A DNA stretch of 64,000 nt from the NCBI RefSeq assembly GCF_036077095.1, contig NZ_CP107960.1:5890001-5954000 (forward strand). The letters are read 5' to 3'. Both the position numbers and the translations under genes were made by a program. The notes under the pieces are model-generated. The model had not been told where the DNA came from. It did not search any database and was given only the letters and a program-made list of their open reading frames with translations. This DNA is from Streptomyces sp. NBC_00376. GTDB taxonomy: Bacteria; Actinomycetota; Actinomycetes; Streptomycetales; Streptomycetaceae. This document shows positions 8,998 to 18,244 of this stretch, piece by piece (position 1 is the stretch's first letter; every line of letters begins with the position of its first letter).

Positions 8998-9358
8998 GGG
9001 CGTTCCTGAAGACATGCCTGAGGCGGCAGAGAAGGCAGGGGAGGGCAATGCGGAAAGGCAGGGGAGGGTGATGCAGGAAATGCGGGGAATTCGGGCCACT
9101 CTTCGGTAACTGTCACCGACGGGGCTCGCGGGCCAATTTGTATCAACTGCGGCCAGTCGACCGAAAGCTGCCCCAGTGTGATCTGGGTCACTTGTGCGTT
9201 TACCTTCCGGAGGTCCGGGTAGCAGCGCATGTTTATGCAGGTCGGAGCCCACATATGAGGTGCCGGAGCGGGCCCTTCGCGACCGGCGGCGCGCGCCCTC
9301 CGGTTACGGCGGTGAATCGGGCACACTGGCCGGATCTGCCACGACCGGGGAGTGCAAG
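8998..9358. other. Divergent promoter region, no gene
   Basis: This 361-base spacer separates the MFS and PfkB-kinase starts. It contains the Crp-type box at 9178-9191. The part near the MFS start is purine-rich with several near-repeats (GGCAGGGGAGGG). Neither strand shows a convincing coding pattern. Confidence 0.6.
9178..9191. promoter_or_regulatory. Candidate Crp-type operator
   Basis: GTGATCTGGGTCAC fits GTG(N)6GNCAC, the consensus I recall for Streptomyces Crp, and is an imperfect palindrome within TGTGATCTGGGTCACTT. It lies 168-181 bases before the PfkB start and about 180 before the MFS start. Confidence 0.5.
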
Positions 9359-10477
9359 GTGAGTACAGACATCCCAGCGGACATCCCAGGTATCGACCCA
9401 CTGGACGGGCTGCGCGCCCCGCAGGACCCGGCCTGCGACGTCTTTCTCACCGGCACGGTCTTCCTCGACATCATCTTCACCGGCCTCGACAGCGCCCCGG
9501 TGCGCGGCACCGAGTCCTGGGCGCGCGGCATGGGATCCAGCCCCGGCGGGGTCGCCAACATGGCGACCGCCCTGGCGAGACTGGGGCTGCACACCTCGCT
9601 GGCCGCCGCGTTCGGCGACGACCACTACGGGGAGTACTGCTGGGACGCCCTGGAACAGGGCGAGGGCATCGATCTGTCCATGTCGCACACCGTCCCCGGC
9701 TGGCACTCGCCGGTGACCGTCTCGATGGCGTACGAGGGCGAGCGGACGATGGTCTCGCACGGCCACGAGGCCCCCGGCCCCGCGGTCCCCGCCGGGGAAC
9801 CGGCGTTCCCGTGCTGCCCGCCGCGCGCGCGGGCCGCCGTCGCCTCGCTCGCCCCCGGCCGCAGCGAGCCCTGGGTGGCCACCGCGGCCCGCAACGGCGC
9901 CCGGATCTTCGCCGACGTCGGCTGGGACGAGAGCGGCCGCTGGGACCTGGGCGCCCTCACCGACCTGGAGCACTGCCAGGCCTTCCTGCCCAACGCGGAG
10001 GAGGCGATGCGCTACACCCGCACCGACTGCCCGCGCGCCGCCGCCCACGCCCTGGCCGAGCGTGTGCCGCTCGCCGTGGTCACCCTGGGCGCGGAGGGCG
10101 CCTACGCGGTGGACTCGGCGACCGGAGCGAGCGCCGAGGTGCCCGCGATCGAGGTCGAGGCGCTCGACCCGACCGGCGCGGGCGACGTCTTCGTCGCCGG
10201 TTTCGTCACCGGAACCCTGGCGGACTGGCCGCTGGCCGACCGGCTGGCCTTCGCCGGACTGACCGCAGCGCTCTCGGTCCAGGAGTTCGGCGGATCGCTG
10301 TCGGCGCCGGGCTGGGCGGAGGTCGCCGCCTGGTGGCAGCAGATCCGTACCGTCGCCGGCCAGGACCCGGCCGCGCTCCAGCGGTACGCCTTCCTGGACG
10401 AGCTGCTGCCCGCCGCCGCCCGGCCCTGGCCGCTGCGCCGGGCGGTACCGACGATCGGCTTCCGCCACCCCGCCTGA
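9359..10477 (+). CDS. PfkB family carbohydrate/nucleoside kinase
   Basis: A 372-residue ribokinase-fold kinase. The N-terminal signature GSSPGGVANMATALARLG binds substrate, and the C-terminal signature LDPTGAGDVFVAGFVTG carries the catalytic Asp and the anion hole. The family phosphorylates sugars or nucleosides with ATP; the exact substrate is not visible. The frame is open from 9194, but GTG 9359 follows GGGGAG at a 6-base spacing and starts just before the family's first strand. It is divergent from an MFS transporter. Confidence 0.9.
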   Translation: MSTDIPADIPGIDPLDGLRAPQDPACDVFLTGTVFLDIIFTGLDSAPVRGTESWARGMGSSPGGVANMATALARLGLHTSLAAAFGDDHYGEYCWDALEQGEGIDLSMSHTVPGWHSPVTVSMAYEGERTMVSHGHEAPGPAVPAGEPAFPCCPPRARAAVASLAPGRSEPWVATAARNGARIFADVGWDESGRWDLGALTDLEHCQAFLPNAEEAMRYTRTDCPRAAAHALAERVPLAVVTLGAEGAYAVDSATGASAEVPAIEVEALDPTGAGDVFVAGFVTGTLADWPLADRLAFAGLTAALSVQEFGGSLSAPGWAEVAAWWQQIRTVAGQDPAALQRYAFLDELLPAAARPWPLRRAVPTIGFRHPA

Positions 10478-10619
10478 CCGAGGGGCGCACCCGTTCGCGA
10501 GCCTGTGCGAAAAAGTCCTCGGTGTTGTCGGTGCGGAGTCGTAGGCTTGGTAATCCGAGAGGTTGTCGATCGGCGAGGACCTTGCAACGGGAGGTATGTG
10601 CAGGCCACAGAGCCGGCCC

Positions 10620-11648
<1,029 letters not shown>

Positions 11649-11660
11649 TCGCAGCGCACC

Positions 11661-12158
11661 ATGTCGATCGACGTCAACAACGAGTCCGGAACCGAGGTCG
11701 ACGAGCAGGCGATCCTCGACATCGCCCGCTACGCGCTCGCGCGGATGCGGATCCACCCGCTCTCCGAGCTCTCGGTGATCGTGGTGGACACCGACGCCAT
11801 GGAACAGCTCCACATCCAGTGGATGGACCTCCCTGGTCCGACCGATGTCATGTCCTTCCCGATGGACGAGCTGCGTCCGCCGGCCAAGGACGACGAGGAG
11901 CCCCCGCAGGGGCTCCTCGGTGACATCGTGCTCTGCCCGGAGGTCGCCAAGAAGCAGGGCGAGGACGCGGAGACCCGGCACTCCATGGACGAGGAGCTCC
12001 AGCTCCTCACCGTCCACGGGGTGCTGCACCTCCTCGGGTACGACCACGAGGAGCCGGACGAGAAGGCCGAGATGTTCGGGCTCCAGGCCGCGATCGTCGA
12101 CGGCTGGCGCGCCGAGCACGGCCTGACCGGCCCGTCGCCCGCCCCCACCGTCTCGTGA
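11661..12158 (+). CDS. ybeY: Endoribonuclease YbeY (rRNA maturation)
   Basis: A 165-residue UPF0054 protein with the metal motif [13 protein letters not shown] and the upstream VMSFPMDE segment typical of the family. YbeY is a zinc-dependent RNase needed for 16S rRNA 3'-end maturation and 70S quality control. It follows phoH by 12 bases and overlaps the next gene by GTGA, so phoH, ybeY, the CorC-like gene and the yjbR-like gene look like one coupled operon. Confidence 0.95.
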   Translation: MSIDVNNESGTEVDEQAILDIARYALARMRIHPLSELSVIVVDTDAMEQLHIQWMDLPGPTDVMSFPMDELRPPAKDDEEPPQGLLGDIVLCPEVAKKQGEDAETRHSMDEELQLLTVHGVLHLLGYDHEEPDEKAEMFGLQAAIVDGWRAEHGLTGPSPAPTVS

Positions 12159-13447
12159 GCGTTCCTCTCGTTCTCGGGGCCGTTCTGCTGGTCGTCGTCG
12201 GCTGGCTGGCGGCCTGCGCGGAGGCGGGCATCGCCCGGGTCTCCAGCTTCCGGGCCGCCGAGGCGGTCCGCTCCGGGCGGCGCGGCAGCAGGAAGCTGGA
12301 GCAGGTCGCGGCGGACCCGACCCGCTATCTCAACGTCGCCCTGCTGGTGCGGGTCGCCTGCGAGATGTCGGCCGCGGTGCTCGTCACGTACGCCTGCCTG
12401 AAGGAGCTTCCGGAGACCTGGCAGGCGCTGGCCGTCGCCATGGGCGTGATGGTCCTCGTCTCCTATGTCGCCATCGGGGTGTCGCCGCGCACCATCGGCC
12501 GCCAGCACCCGCTGAACACGGCCACGGCCGCGGCGTACGTCCTGCTGCCGCTGGCCAGGGTCATGGGCCCGGTCCCGCAGTTGCTGATCCTCATCGGCAA
12601 CGCGCTGACCCCGGGCAAGGGGTTCCGCAAGGGCCCGTTCGCCAGCGAGGCGGAACTGCGCGCGATGGTCGACCTCGCCGAGGCGGAGTCGCTGATCGAG
12701 GACGAGGAGCGCCGTATGGTGCACTCCGTCTTCGAGCTCGGTGACACGCTCGTGCGCGAGGTCATGGTGCCGCGGACGGACCTGGTCTGCATCGAGCGCT
12801 ACAAGACGATCCGGCAGGCGCTGACGCTGGCCCTGCGCTCCGGCTTCTCGCGGATCCCGGTCACCGGGGAGAACGAGGACGACATCGTCGGCATCGTGTA
12901 TCTCAAGGACCTGGTCCGCAAGACCCACATCAACCGCGAGTCGGAGGCCGATGTGGTCTCCACCGCGATGCGGCCGGCGTCCTTCGTGCCCGACACCAAG
13001 AACGCCGGCGACCTGCTGCGCGAGATGCAGCAGGAACGCAACCACGTCGCCGTCGTGATCGACGAGTACGGCGGCACGGCCGGCATCGTCACCATCGAGG
13101 ACATCCTCGAAGAGATCGTCGGCGAGATCACCGACGAGTACGACCGCGAACTCCCGCCCGTCCAGGAGCTGGGGAACGACAACTTCCGGGTGACCGCGCG
13201 CCTCGACATCGGCGACCTCGGGGAGCTGTTCGGCCTCGACGAGTACGACGACGAGGACGTGGAGACCGTCGGCGGACTGCTGGCCAAGGCGCTCGGGCGG
13301 GTCCCGATCGCCGGGGCCTCGGCCGTCGTCGACCTGCCCGACGGCCGCCGGCTGCGGCTGACCGCGGAGTCCCCGGCGGGCCGCCGCAACAAGATCATCA
13401 CGGTGCTGGTGGAGCCCGTGGCTTCCCGGGGGGAGGACGGGGGATGA
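12155..13447 (+). CDS. Hemolysin-C/CorC-type CBS-domain membrane protein (CNNM family)
   Basis: A 430-residue protein: N-terminal DUF21 membrane domain (about 1-180, three to four hydrophobic segments), two CBS domains (about 200-320, [10 protein letters not shown] and [13 protein letters not shown]) and a C-terminal CorC/HlyC domain. Relatives are magnesium/divalent cation transporters or regulators; the hemolysin name is historical. The GTG start overlaps the ybeY stop by four bases and its stop overlaps the next start (ATGA). Confidence 0.92.
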   Translation: MSVPLVLGAVLLVVVGWLAACAEAGIARVSSFRAAEAVRSGRRGSRKLEQVAADPTRYLNVALLVRVACEMSAAVLVTYACLKELPETWQALAVAMGVMVLVSYVAIGVSPRTIGRQHPLNTATAAAYVLLPLARVMGPVPQLLILIGNALTPGKGFRKGPFASEAELRAMVDLAEAESLIEDEERRMVHSVFELGDTLVREVMVPRTDLVCIERYKTIRQALTLALRSGFSRIPVTGENEDDIVGIVYLKDLVRKTHINRESEADVVSTAMRPASFVPDTKNAGDLLREMQQERNHVAVVIDEYGGTAGIVTIEDILEEIVGEITDEYDRELPPVQELGNDNFRVTARLDIGDLGELFGLDEYDDEDVETVGGLLAKALGRVPIAGASAVVDLPDGRRLRLTAESPAGRRNKIITVLVEPVASRGEDGG

Positions 13448-13797
13448 CTCCGCAGCAGCTGAGGGCGTTCTGCCTGGAGTTCAACGCAAGTGCCGAGGAG
13501 TTTCCGTTCGGCCCCGGGACCTCCGTCTTCAAGGTGCTCGGCAAGATGTTCGCGCTCAGCGCGCTGGACGCCCGGCCGCTGACGGTGAACCTGAAGTGCG
13601 ACCCGGACGAGGCGGTGCGGCTGCGGGAGAAGTACGACGCGGTGGTGCCGGGCTGGCACATGAACAAGCGGCACTGGAACACGGTGACGGTGTCCGGGGT
13701 GCCGGACCGGGTGCTCCGCGAGCTCATCGAGGACTCCTACGACCTGGTGGTGGCGGGGCTGCCGAAGGCGGACCGGCTGCGGCTCGACCGGCCGTAG
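13444..13797 (+). CDS. MmcQ/YjbR family protein
   Basis: A 117-residue single-domain protein with the family features FPFGPGTSVFKVLGKMFAL at the start and PGWHMNKRHWNTV in the middle. The fold resembles a DNA-binding CyaY-like module, but the molecular function is unknown. It is coupled to the CorC-like gene by an ATGA overlap and closes the phoH-ybeY operon. Confidence 0.9.
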   Translation: MTPQQLRAFCLEFNASAEEFPFGPGTSVFKVLGKMFALSALDARPLTVNLKCDPDEAVRLREKYDAVVPGWHMNKRHWNTVTVSGVPDRVLRELIEDSYDLVVAGLPKADRLRLDRP

Positions 13798-13833
13798 GGG
13801 CCGTCCCGTGCGAGTGCCCGCGCGCCCGGTTCG

Positions 13834-13839
13834 TATGCT
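13834..13839 (+). promoter_or_regulatory. Candidate -10 element (TATGCT), leaderless start
   Basis: TATGCT matches TAnnnT and ends 6 bases before ATG 13846. No Shine-Dalgarno sequence is present between them. Confidence 0.5.
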
Positions 13840-13845
13840 CGGCAC

Positions 13846-14199
13846 ATGACTGAGAGCACCGACCTCGGCGCCGAGGACCGCAAGATCGTCACGCTGGCGC
13901 GCAGTGCCCGCGCCCGCAACGGTGTGCCGGAGGGCGCAGCCGTACGGGACGAGACCGGACGTACGTATGTCGCGGGCACCGTACGGCTGGAGTCGCTGAA
14001 GCTCAGCGCGCTGCAGACCGCCGTGGCGATGGCCGTGGCCAGCGGGGCCACCTCCCTGGAGGCGGCCGCGGTCGTCTCCGAGGCCGAGACCCCCTCGGAC
14101 GAGGACCGCGCCGCGGTGCGGGACCTGGGTGGCCCGGACACCCCCGTCCTGCTCGCCGGGCCCGACGGCACCCTGCGGGTCAGCGTGACGGCGGGCTGA
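13846..14199 (+). CDS. Cytidine-deaminase-fold protein lacking catalytic residues
   Basis: A 117-residue protein whose pattern follows cytidine deaminase throughout: an N-terminal helix (DRKIVTLARSARARNGVP), a GAAVRDETGRTYVAG strand pair, a helix and the final PVLLAGPDG strand. Where active enzymes have C/H-A-E, it has SALQTAV; where they have PCxxC, it has SDEDRAAV. Zinc ligands and the proton-shuttle Glu are therefore missing, so deamination is unlikely and a binding or structural role is inferred. It lies between the phoH-ybeY operon and era, a position where actinobacteria often carry a cytidine-deaminase-like gene. Confidence 0.8.
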   Translation: MTESTDLGAEDRKIVTLARSARARNGVPEGAAVRDETGRTYVAGTVRLESLKLSALQTAVAMAVASGATSLEAAAVVSEAETPSDEDRAAVRDLGGPDTPVLLAGPDGTLRVSVTAG

Positions 14200-14226
14200 C
14201 CCGGCCACCCTGCCCCCCCGTGGAGG

Positions 14227-14262
14227 GATCCGCACCCGGCATTCGCCCGCCGGGTGCGGATC
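14227..14262 (+). terminator. Perfect 14-bp hairpin after the deaminase-like gene
   Basis: GATCCGCACCCGGC (14227-14240) and GCCGGGTGCGGATC (14249-14262) pair perfectly around an 8-base loop. There is no T tract, as is usual in Streptomyces. It separates the phoH-to-deaminase block from the WxL-like pair. Confidence 0.75.
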
Positions 14263-14287
14263 TTGACAGCATCTGATGGGTCATCAG
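14263..14287 (+). promoter_or_regulatory. TTGACA box followed by a CTGATG-ggt-CATCAG palindrome
   Basis: A consensus -35 (TTGACA, 14263-14268) is followed 4 bases later by a perfect 6-3-6 palindrome, CTGATG/CATCAG (14273-14287). The palindrome would lie in the promoter spacer, a usual place for a regulator. No clear -10 follows at 17-18 bases. The next gene starts at 14389. Confidence 0.45.
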
Positions 14288-14388
14288 CCGACGTGTTTCG
14301 CTCCCATTGACTTCTTCGGGGCCGGAACCGTCAATGGGCCCCCGTCGGCGCGGAGAGCCGCTGCGCCGCATCCGCAGGAGGGGGCTCC

Positions 14389-15768
14389 ATGCGTCCTACC
14401 GTCCGAAGAATCAGCATGCGAAGATCCGGCGTCAGAAGACGGCCCGGACACCGCCACCGCTGGGCCGCCGCGCTCGGCGTCGGCGCGCTCGTCGTGGCCG
14501 GGGGAGGGGGAATCGCGGCCCCCGCGCAGGCCATGGTCACTGCCTCGGTGCCGGTGGACTTCCCCACCCATTGCATCCCGCCGGCCATCGCGGGCATCCC
14601 GCCGATCGACGGTACGACGAAGGCCTCGATCACCGTCGACAACGCCGCCCCGAAGGTGGGCGACACGGTCACGATCACGTACACCGTGGTCGAAGCCGCC
14701 GCGAGCAACCCGGTCGATCTGGCGCTGCCCGCCGATATCATGACGCCGACCGGCAAGGTCACCGTCGGCGGTGCGCAGAGCGCGAGCGTCACCGTCGCGG
14801 GCCCGAAGAAGAACGACCCGGTACCCGGCAAGGGCACCTTCCCGTCGTTCTCGATGACCGGCACCTTCACGGTCACGGCGCCCGGCTCGATCACCCTGTC
14901 GCCCGGCGACTACAACATCCACACCAGCTACATCATGGAGCTGGACACGCCCTGCACCGTGATCGACCCGCCAGCCCCCGTCTCCGAGACGATCATCGCG
15001 ACGGACGACGGCGGCCAGGTCAACGAGCGTGCCATCCAGCTCGGGGCCGCGTCCGGCAAGGCGGGCGACGAGGTCGCCGTCACCGGGTCGAAGTTCACCC
15101 CGGGTGCGGACATCACCCTCGCCGGCCGGGCCGGTGACGCCCAGACCGCCGACACGGCCACCGTGAAGGCGGACGGCTCCGGCGGCTTCAGCGGCCGGCT
15201 CACCGTCAGCGACCCGGCGACCACCGGCATCGTCGCCTACGAGGGCGGCGCCTGGGACCCGGCCAAGGGTGCCGGCCCGCAGGCCTACACCGTCACCGGC
15301 GGCGGCGAGACCCCGGACGGCAGCCAGCAGCTCAACACCTCCATCGAGGCGGGCACGCTCTCCATGGTCCAGGCCGGGGACAGCGTCGAGATGTCGGCGG
15401 TCGACTTCGGCCGGGGCGGCGCCTCCCGCGGCTCCCTGCAGACGGTGACGGTCGAGGACTTCCGCGGTGGCCCCGCGGGCTGGTCCCTGACCGGAAAGGT
15501 CACCGACTTCCAGGGCCCCGGTGGCGCGACGATCGGCGCGTCCGCACTCTCCTGGACTCCGGTCTGCGCGACGAAGCCCGGCAGCCCGAGCACCTGTGCG
15601 GCGGGTTCCGAGGGGTCGGTCGGCAGCGCGGGCGCCACGCTGGCGTCCACGCCGAACGGGACCGTCACCGGCGGCGAGTTCACCGTCGACGCCCGGCTCG
15701 CGCTGAACGTACCGGCGTACACCGCCCCCGGCGCGTACTCCGGCGTACTCACCCTCACCCTCACGTGA
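14389..15768 (+). CDS. Secreted WxL-domain-like surface protein
   Basis: A 459-residue protein starting at ATG 14389 behind an excellent AGGAGGGGG site. An Arg-rich N terminus, a hydrophobic core and AQA-MVTA predict a Sec signal peptide cleaved near residue 48. The mature part is beta-rich with a central Ig-like segment (about 205-260, VTGSKFTPGADITLAG). The C-terminal 120 residues resemble a WxL domain: VEDFRGGPAGWSLTGKVTDF with Trp365-Ser-Leu367, a later SALSWTPVC, and an ending AYSGVLTLTLT in place of the usual second WxL motif. In Firmicutes WxL proteins bind peptidoglycan non-covalently. The next gene, 13 bases on, is a DUF916-type partner. Confidence 0.75.
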   Translation: MRPTVRRISMRRSGVRRRPGHRHRWAAALGVGALVVAGGGGIAAPAQAMVTASVPVDFPTHCIPPAIAGIPPIDGTTKASITVDNAAPKVGDTVTITYTVVEAAASNPVDLALPADIMTPTGKVTVGGAQSASVTVAGPKKNDPVPGKGTFPSFSMTGTFTVTAPGSITLSPGDYNIHTSYIMELDTPCTVIDPPAPVSETIIATDDGGQVNERAIQLGAASGKAGDEVAVTGSKFTPGADITLAGRAGDAQTADTATVKADGSGGFSGRLTVSDPATTGIVAYEGGAWDPAKGAGPQAYTVTGGGETPDGSQQLNTSIEAGTLSMVQAGDSVEMSAVDFGRGGASRGSLQTVTVEDFRGGPAGWSLTGKVTDFQGPGGATIGASALSWTPVCATKPGSPSTCAAGSEGSVGSAGATLASTPNGTVTGGEFTVDARLALNVPAYTAPGAYSGVLTLTLT

Positions 15769-15781
15769 CCGAGAGGCCCGA

Positions 15782-16804
15782 GTGCTCCTGAGCAACCGGC
15801 GGACCGGGCGCGCACCCGCCCGGACCGCCGTCCCGACCACCACCCGGGGGTTCCGCACCGTGCGCAACATCTACGTACTGCTCCTGGCCGGCGTCCTCCT
15901 GCTGACCGGCGCGCCCGCCGCCGGCGCCGCGGACAACGGCAGCTGGTCGGTCTACCCGGCCACCGGACGGGCCGGTCAGCGCCCGTACTTCTACCTCTCG
16001 GCCGACCCGGGCGCCACGCTCCACGACAAGGTCACCGTCACCAACAAGACGGACCGGCCGCAGACCTTCCGGCTGTACGCAGCCGACGCCTACAACACCG
16101 CCCGCGACGGCGGCTTCGCCGTACGGACCCGCGACGAGAAGCAGCGCTCGATCGGCGCCTGGGCGAGGACCGGCCGCGACCGGGTCACCGTGAAGCCGCA
16201 CGGCTCGGTCACCGTCCCGGTCACCATCGCCGTCCCCGAGAACGCCGAACCGGGCGACCACCCCGGCGCGCTCGTCGCACTCGACGAGCGCGTCGACCCC
16301 GCCGACGCCGGTGCCGTCGCCGTCGGCATCCAGAAGGCGGTCGGCGCCCGGATCTATCTGCGGGTGAACGGCCCGACCATGCCCGCGCTCTCCGTGGACG
16401 ACATCCGGGTCGAGCACACCCAGCCGCTGGTCCCCGGCACCGGGAGGAGCCGGGCCGTCATCTCGTACACGCTCCACAACCGGGGCAATGTCACCCTCAG
16501 CCCCAAGGTCGCCCTCAAGGCGGAGGGACTCTTCGGCCGCACCCTGCTCGCCCGCGACCTGAAGAAGATTCCCTCCGAGCTGCTGCCCCGCCAGGAGGTC
16601 CGGCTGACCGAGCAGTGGGCCGGCGCGCCGCAGCTGGAATGGGGCGAGATCCGGCTGACCGCGAGCGCCCGCGAGACCCGGGAGTCCGCCACCGCCTCGT
16701 ACTTCGCCCTGCCCTGGCTGGTGGCCGGGATCCTGCTGGTGATCGTCGGCGGCGGTACGGGGATGTGGATACGGGCCCGCCGAGGCCGTACCCGCACCGC
16801 CTGA
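15782..16804 (+). CDS. DUF916-type WxL-interacting membrane protein
   Basis: A 340-residue protein. GTG 15782 has GAGAGG 5 bases upstream; GTG 15860 is an alternative. A signal peptide (IYVLLLAGVLLLTGAPAAGA) is followed by a domain like the WxL-interacting-protein peptidoglycan-binding domain: SVYPATGRAGQRPYFYLSAD, a VTVTNKTDRPQTFRLYAADA strand pair, and GDHPGALVAL. A second Ig-like domain (about 200-300) resembles the host-binding domain. One transmembrane helix (about 310-328) and an RARRGR cytoplasmic tail close the protein, the standard layout of Firmicutes WIPs. With the upstream WxL-like gene it probably forms a membrane-anchored cell-wall complex. Confidence 0.82.
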   Translation: MLLSNRRTGRAPARTAVPTTTRGFRTVRNIYVLLLAGVLLLTGAPAAGAADNGSWSVYPATGRAGQRPYFYLSADPGATLHDKVTVTNKTDRPQTFRLYAADAYNTARDGGFAVRTRDEKQRSIGAWARTGRDRVTVKPHGSVTVPVTIAVPENAEPGDHPGALVALDERVDPADAGAVAVGIQKAVGARIYLRVNGPTMPALSVDDIRVEHTQPLVPGTGRSRAVISYTLHNRGNVTLSPKVALKAEGLFGRTLLARDLKKIPSELLPRQEVRLTEQWAGAPQLEWGEIRLTASARETRESATASYFALPWLVAGILLVIVGGGTGMWIRARRGRTRTA

Positions 16805-16862
16805 GACGACATCCGACAGGCCCCGCCGCGGCCCTTGGTGCGGCGGGGCCGCCGGGATCGGG

Positions 16863-16868
16863 GACAAT
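16863..16868 (+). promoter_or_regulatory. GACAAT hexamer just before the era start
   Basis: GACAAT ends 7 bases before ATG 16876. The same hexamer precedes recO and dusB at nearly the same distance, and may be a weak -10 for a leaderless mRNA. Confidence 0.35.
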
Positions 16869-16875
16869 GGGCGCC

Positions 16876-17841
16876 ATGAGCGTTCGACCTGACACAGATG
16901 CCGCCGCGCAGCAGGCCGCGGGCAAAGCCCCCCACCGGGCCGGTTTCGCCTGCTTCGTGGGCCGCCCCAACGCGGGCAAGTCCACCCTCACGAACGCTCT
17001 GGTCGGCCAGAAGGTGGCGATCACCTCCAATCGGCCGCAGACCACCCGGCACACCGTGCGCGGCATCGTGCACCGCGACGACGCGCAGCTGATCCTGGTC
17101 GACACCCCCGGCCTCCACAAGCCGCGCACGCTGCTGGGCGAGCGGCTCAACGACGTCGTGCGCACCACCTGGGCCGAGGTCGACGTCATCGGCTTCTGCC
17201 TGCCCGCCGACCAGAAGCTCGGCCCCGGCGACAAGTACATCGTCAAGGAACTCGCGGGCATCAAGAAGACCCCGAAGATCGCCATCATCACCAAGACCGA
17301 CCTGGTCGACTCCAAGCAGCTCGCCGAACAGCTGCTGGCCGTCTCCCGCCTCGGCGAGGAGCTCGGCTTCGAGTGGGCGGAGATCATTCCGGTCTCCGCG
17401 GTCAAGGACACGCAGGTCGATCTGCTGGGCGACCTGATCGCCCCGCTGCTCCCCGAGAGCCCGCCGCTCTACCCGGAGGGCGACCTCACCGACGAGCCCG
17501 AGATGGTCATGGTCGCGGAGCTGATCCGCGAGGCCGCGCTCGAAGGCGTACGGGACGAGCTGCCGCACTCCATCGCGGTCGTGGTCGAGGAGATGCTGCC
17601 GCGCGAGGGCCGCCCGGCGGACAAGCCGCTGCTCGACATCCATGCCAACGTCTACATCGAGCGCCCGAGCCAGAAGGGCATCATCATCGGCCCGAAGGGC
17701 AAGCGGCTGAAGGACGTCGGCACCAAGTCCCGCAAACACATCGAGGCCCTGCTCGGCACACCGGTCTTCCTGGACCTCCATGTGAAGGTCGCGAAGGACT
17801 GGCAGCGCGATCCCAAGCAGCTGCGCAAGCTGGGGTTCTGA
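16876..17841 (+). CDS. era: GTPase Era (ribosome assembly)
   Basis: A 321-residue Era protein: G1 GRPNAGKST, G2 region TTRHTVRG, G3 VDTPGLHKP, G4 TKTD, followed by a C-terminal KH domain with IIIGPKGKRLKDVGTKSR that binds the 3' end of 16S rRNA during 30S maturation. ATG 16876 is preferred; an in-frame ATG at 16867 would add three residues. No strong Shine-Dalgarno sequence is present, but GACAAT is 7 bases upstream. Era, YbeY and RsmE in this window all act on 16S rRNA. Confidence 0.95.
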   Translation: MSVRPDTDAAAQQAAGKAPHRAGFACFVGRPNAGKSTLTNALVGQKVAITSNRPQTTRHTVRGIVHRDDAQLILVDTPGLHKPRTLLGERLNDVVRTTWAEVDVIGFCLPADQKLGPGDKYIVKELAGIKKTPKIAIITKTDLVDSKQLAEQLLAVSRLGEELGFEWAEIIPVSAVKDTQVDLLGDLIAPLLPESPPLYPEGDLTDEPEMVMVAELIREAALEGVRDELPHSIAVVVEEMLPREGRPADKPLLDIHANVYIERPSQKGIIIGPKGKRLKDVGTKSRKHIEALLGTPVFLDLHVKVAKDWQRDPKQLRKLGF

Positions 17842-17857
17842 GCCGGACGACAGGGAA

Positions 17858-17946
17858 ACCGGCGACCCGGGTCACGCGGAGACCGGCGACCCGGGTCACG
17901 CGGAGACCGGTCCCACGGGGAGACCGGCCTCACGTGGAAGCCGGTC
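17858..17946. repeat. Degenerate tandem repeat between era and the emfourin gene
   Basis: Two exact 24-base copies (17858-17881 and 17882-17905, beginning ACCGGCGACCCGGGTCACGC) are followed by shorter relatives of 17 and 18 bases that keep ACCGG, CAC and GGAG. The array fills the convergent spacer and stops exactly at the stop codon of the minus-strand gene. Confidence 0.8.
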
Positions 17947-18213
17947 TCACGCGCCCTCCTTCAGGACGCGTGAGACCAGTGCCCGCTGGGCGTCGGTCAG
18001 CCTCGGGTCCGCGCAGTGGACCGTACGGTCGCCGACCGTGATCCGGTACCGGAAGCCGTCCGGCACCCCCTTGGGCGGGGTGTCGTGGCCCGCGGCCAGC
18101 GCCGACTCGGCCAGCGCCTCCCACTCCGGGGCGTCGTCCCGCCCGGCGGTGTCGACCTCGCTGTGGCGTGCGATGCCGGCGAAGCCGCCGGTCCTGCTGA
18201 CCTGAATCCGCAT
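17947..18213 (-). CDS. Emfourin-like protealysin inhibitor
   Basis: An 88-residue protein without signal peptide: MRIQVSRTGGFAGIARHSEV, then a W-containing helix (PEWEALAESALAAG) and a strand pair FRYRITVGDRTVHC. This pattern matches emfourin (M4in), the small inhibitor known from Serratia that blocks protealysin-like M4 proteases and is encoded next to them. Here the M4 protease lies immediately upstream on the same strand, 31 bases away, giving a protease-inhibitor operon with the protease first. The assignment rests on the N-terminal motif and on the neighbour. Confidence 0.78.
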   Translation of the reverse strand: MRIQVSRTGGFAGIARHSEVDTAGRDDAPEWEALAESALAAGHDTPPKGVPDGFRYRITVGDRTVHCADPRLTDAQRALVSRVLKEGA

Positions 18214-18244
18214 GCGATGCCCTCCAACGCCGGACGTCCGTGCC

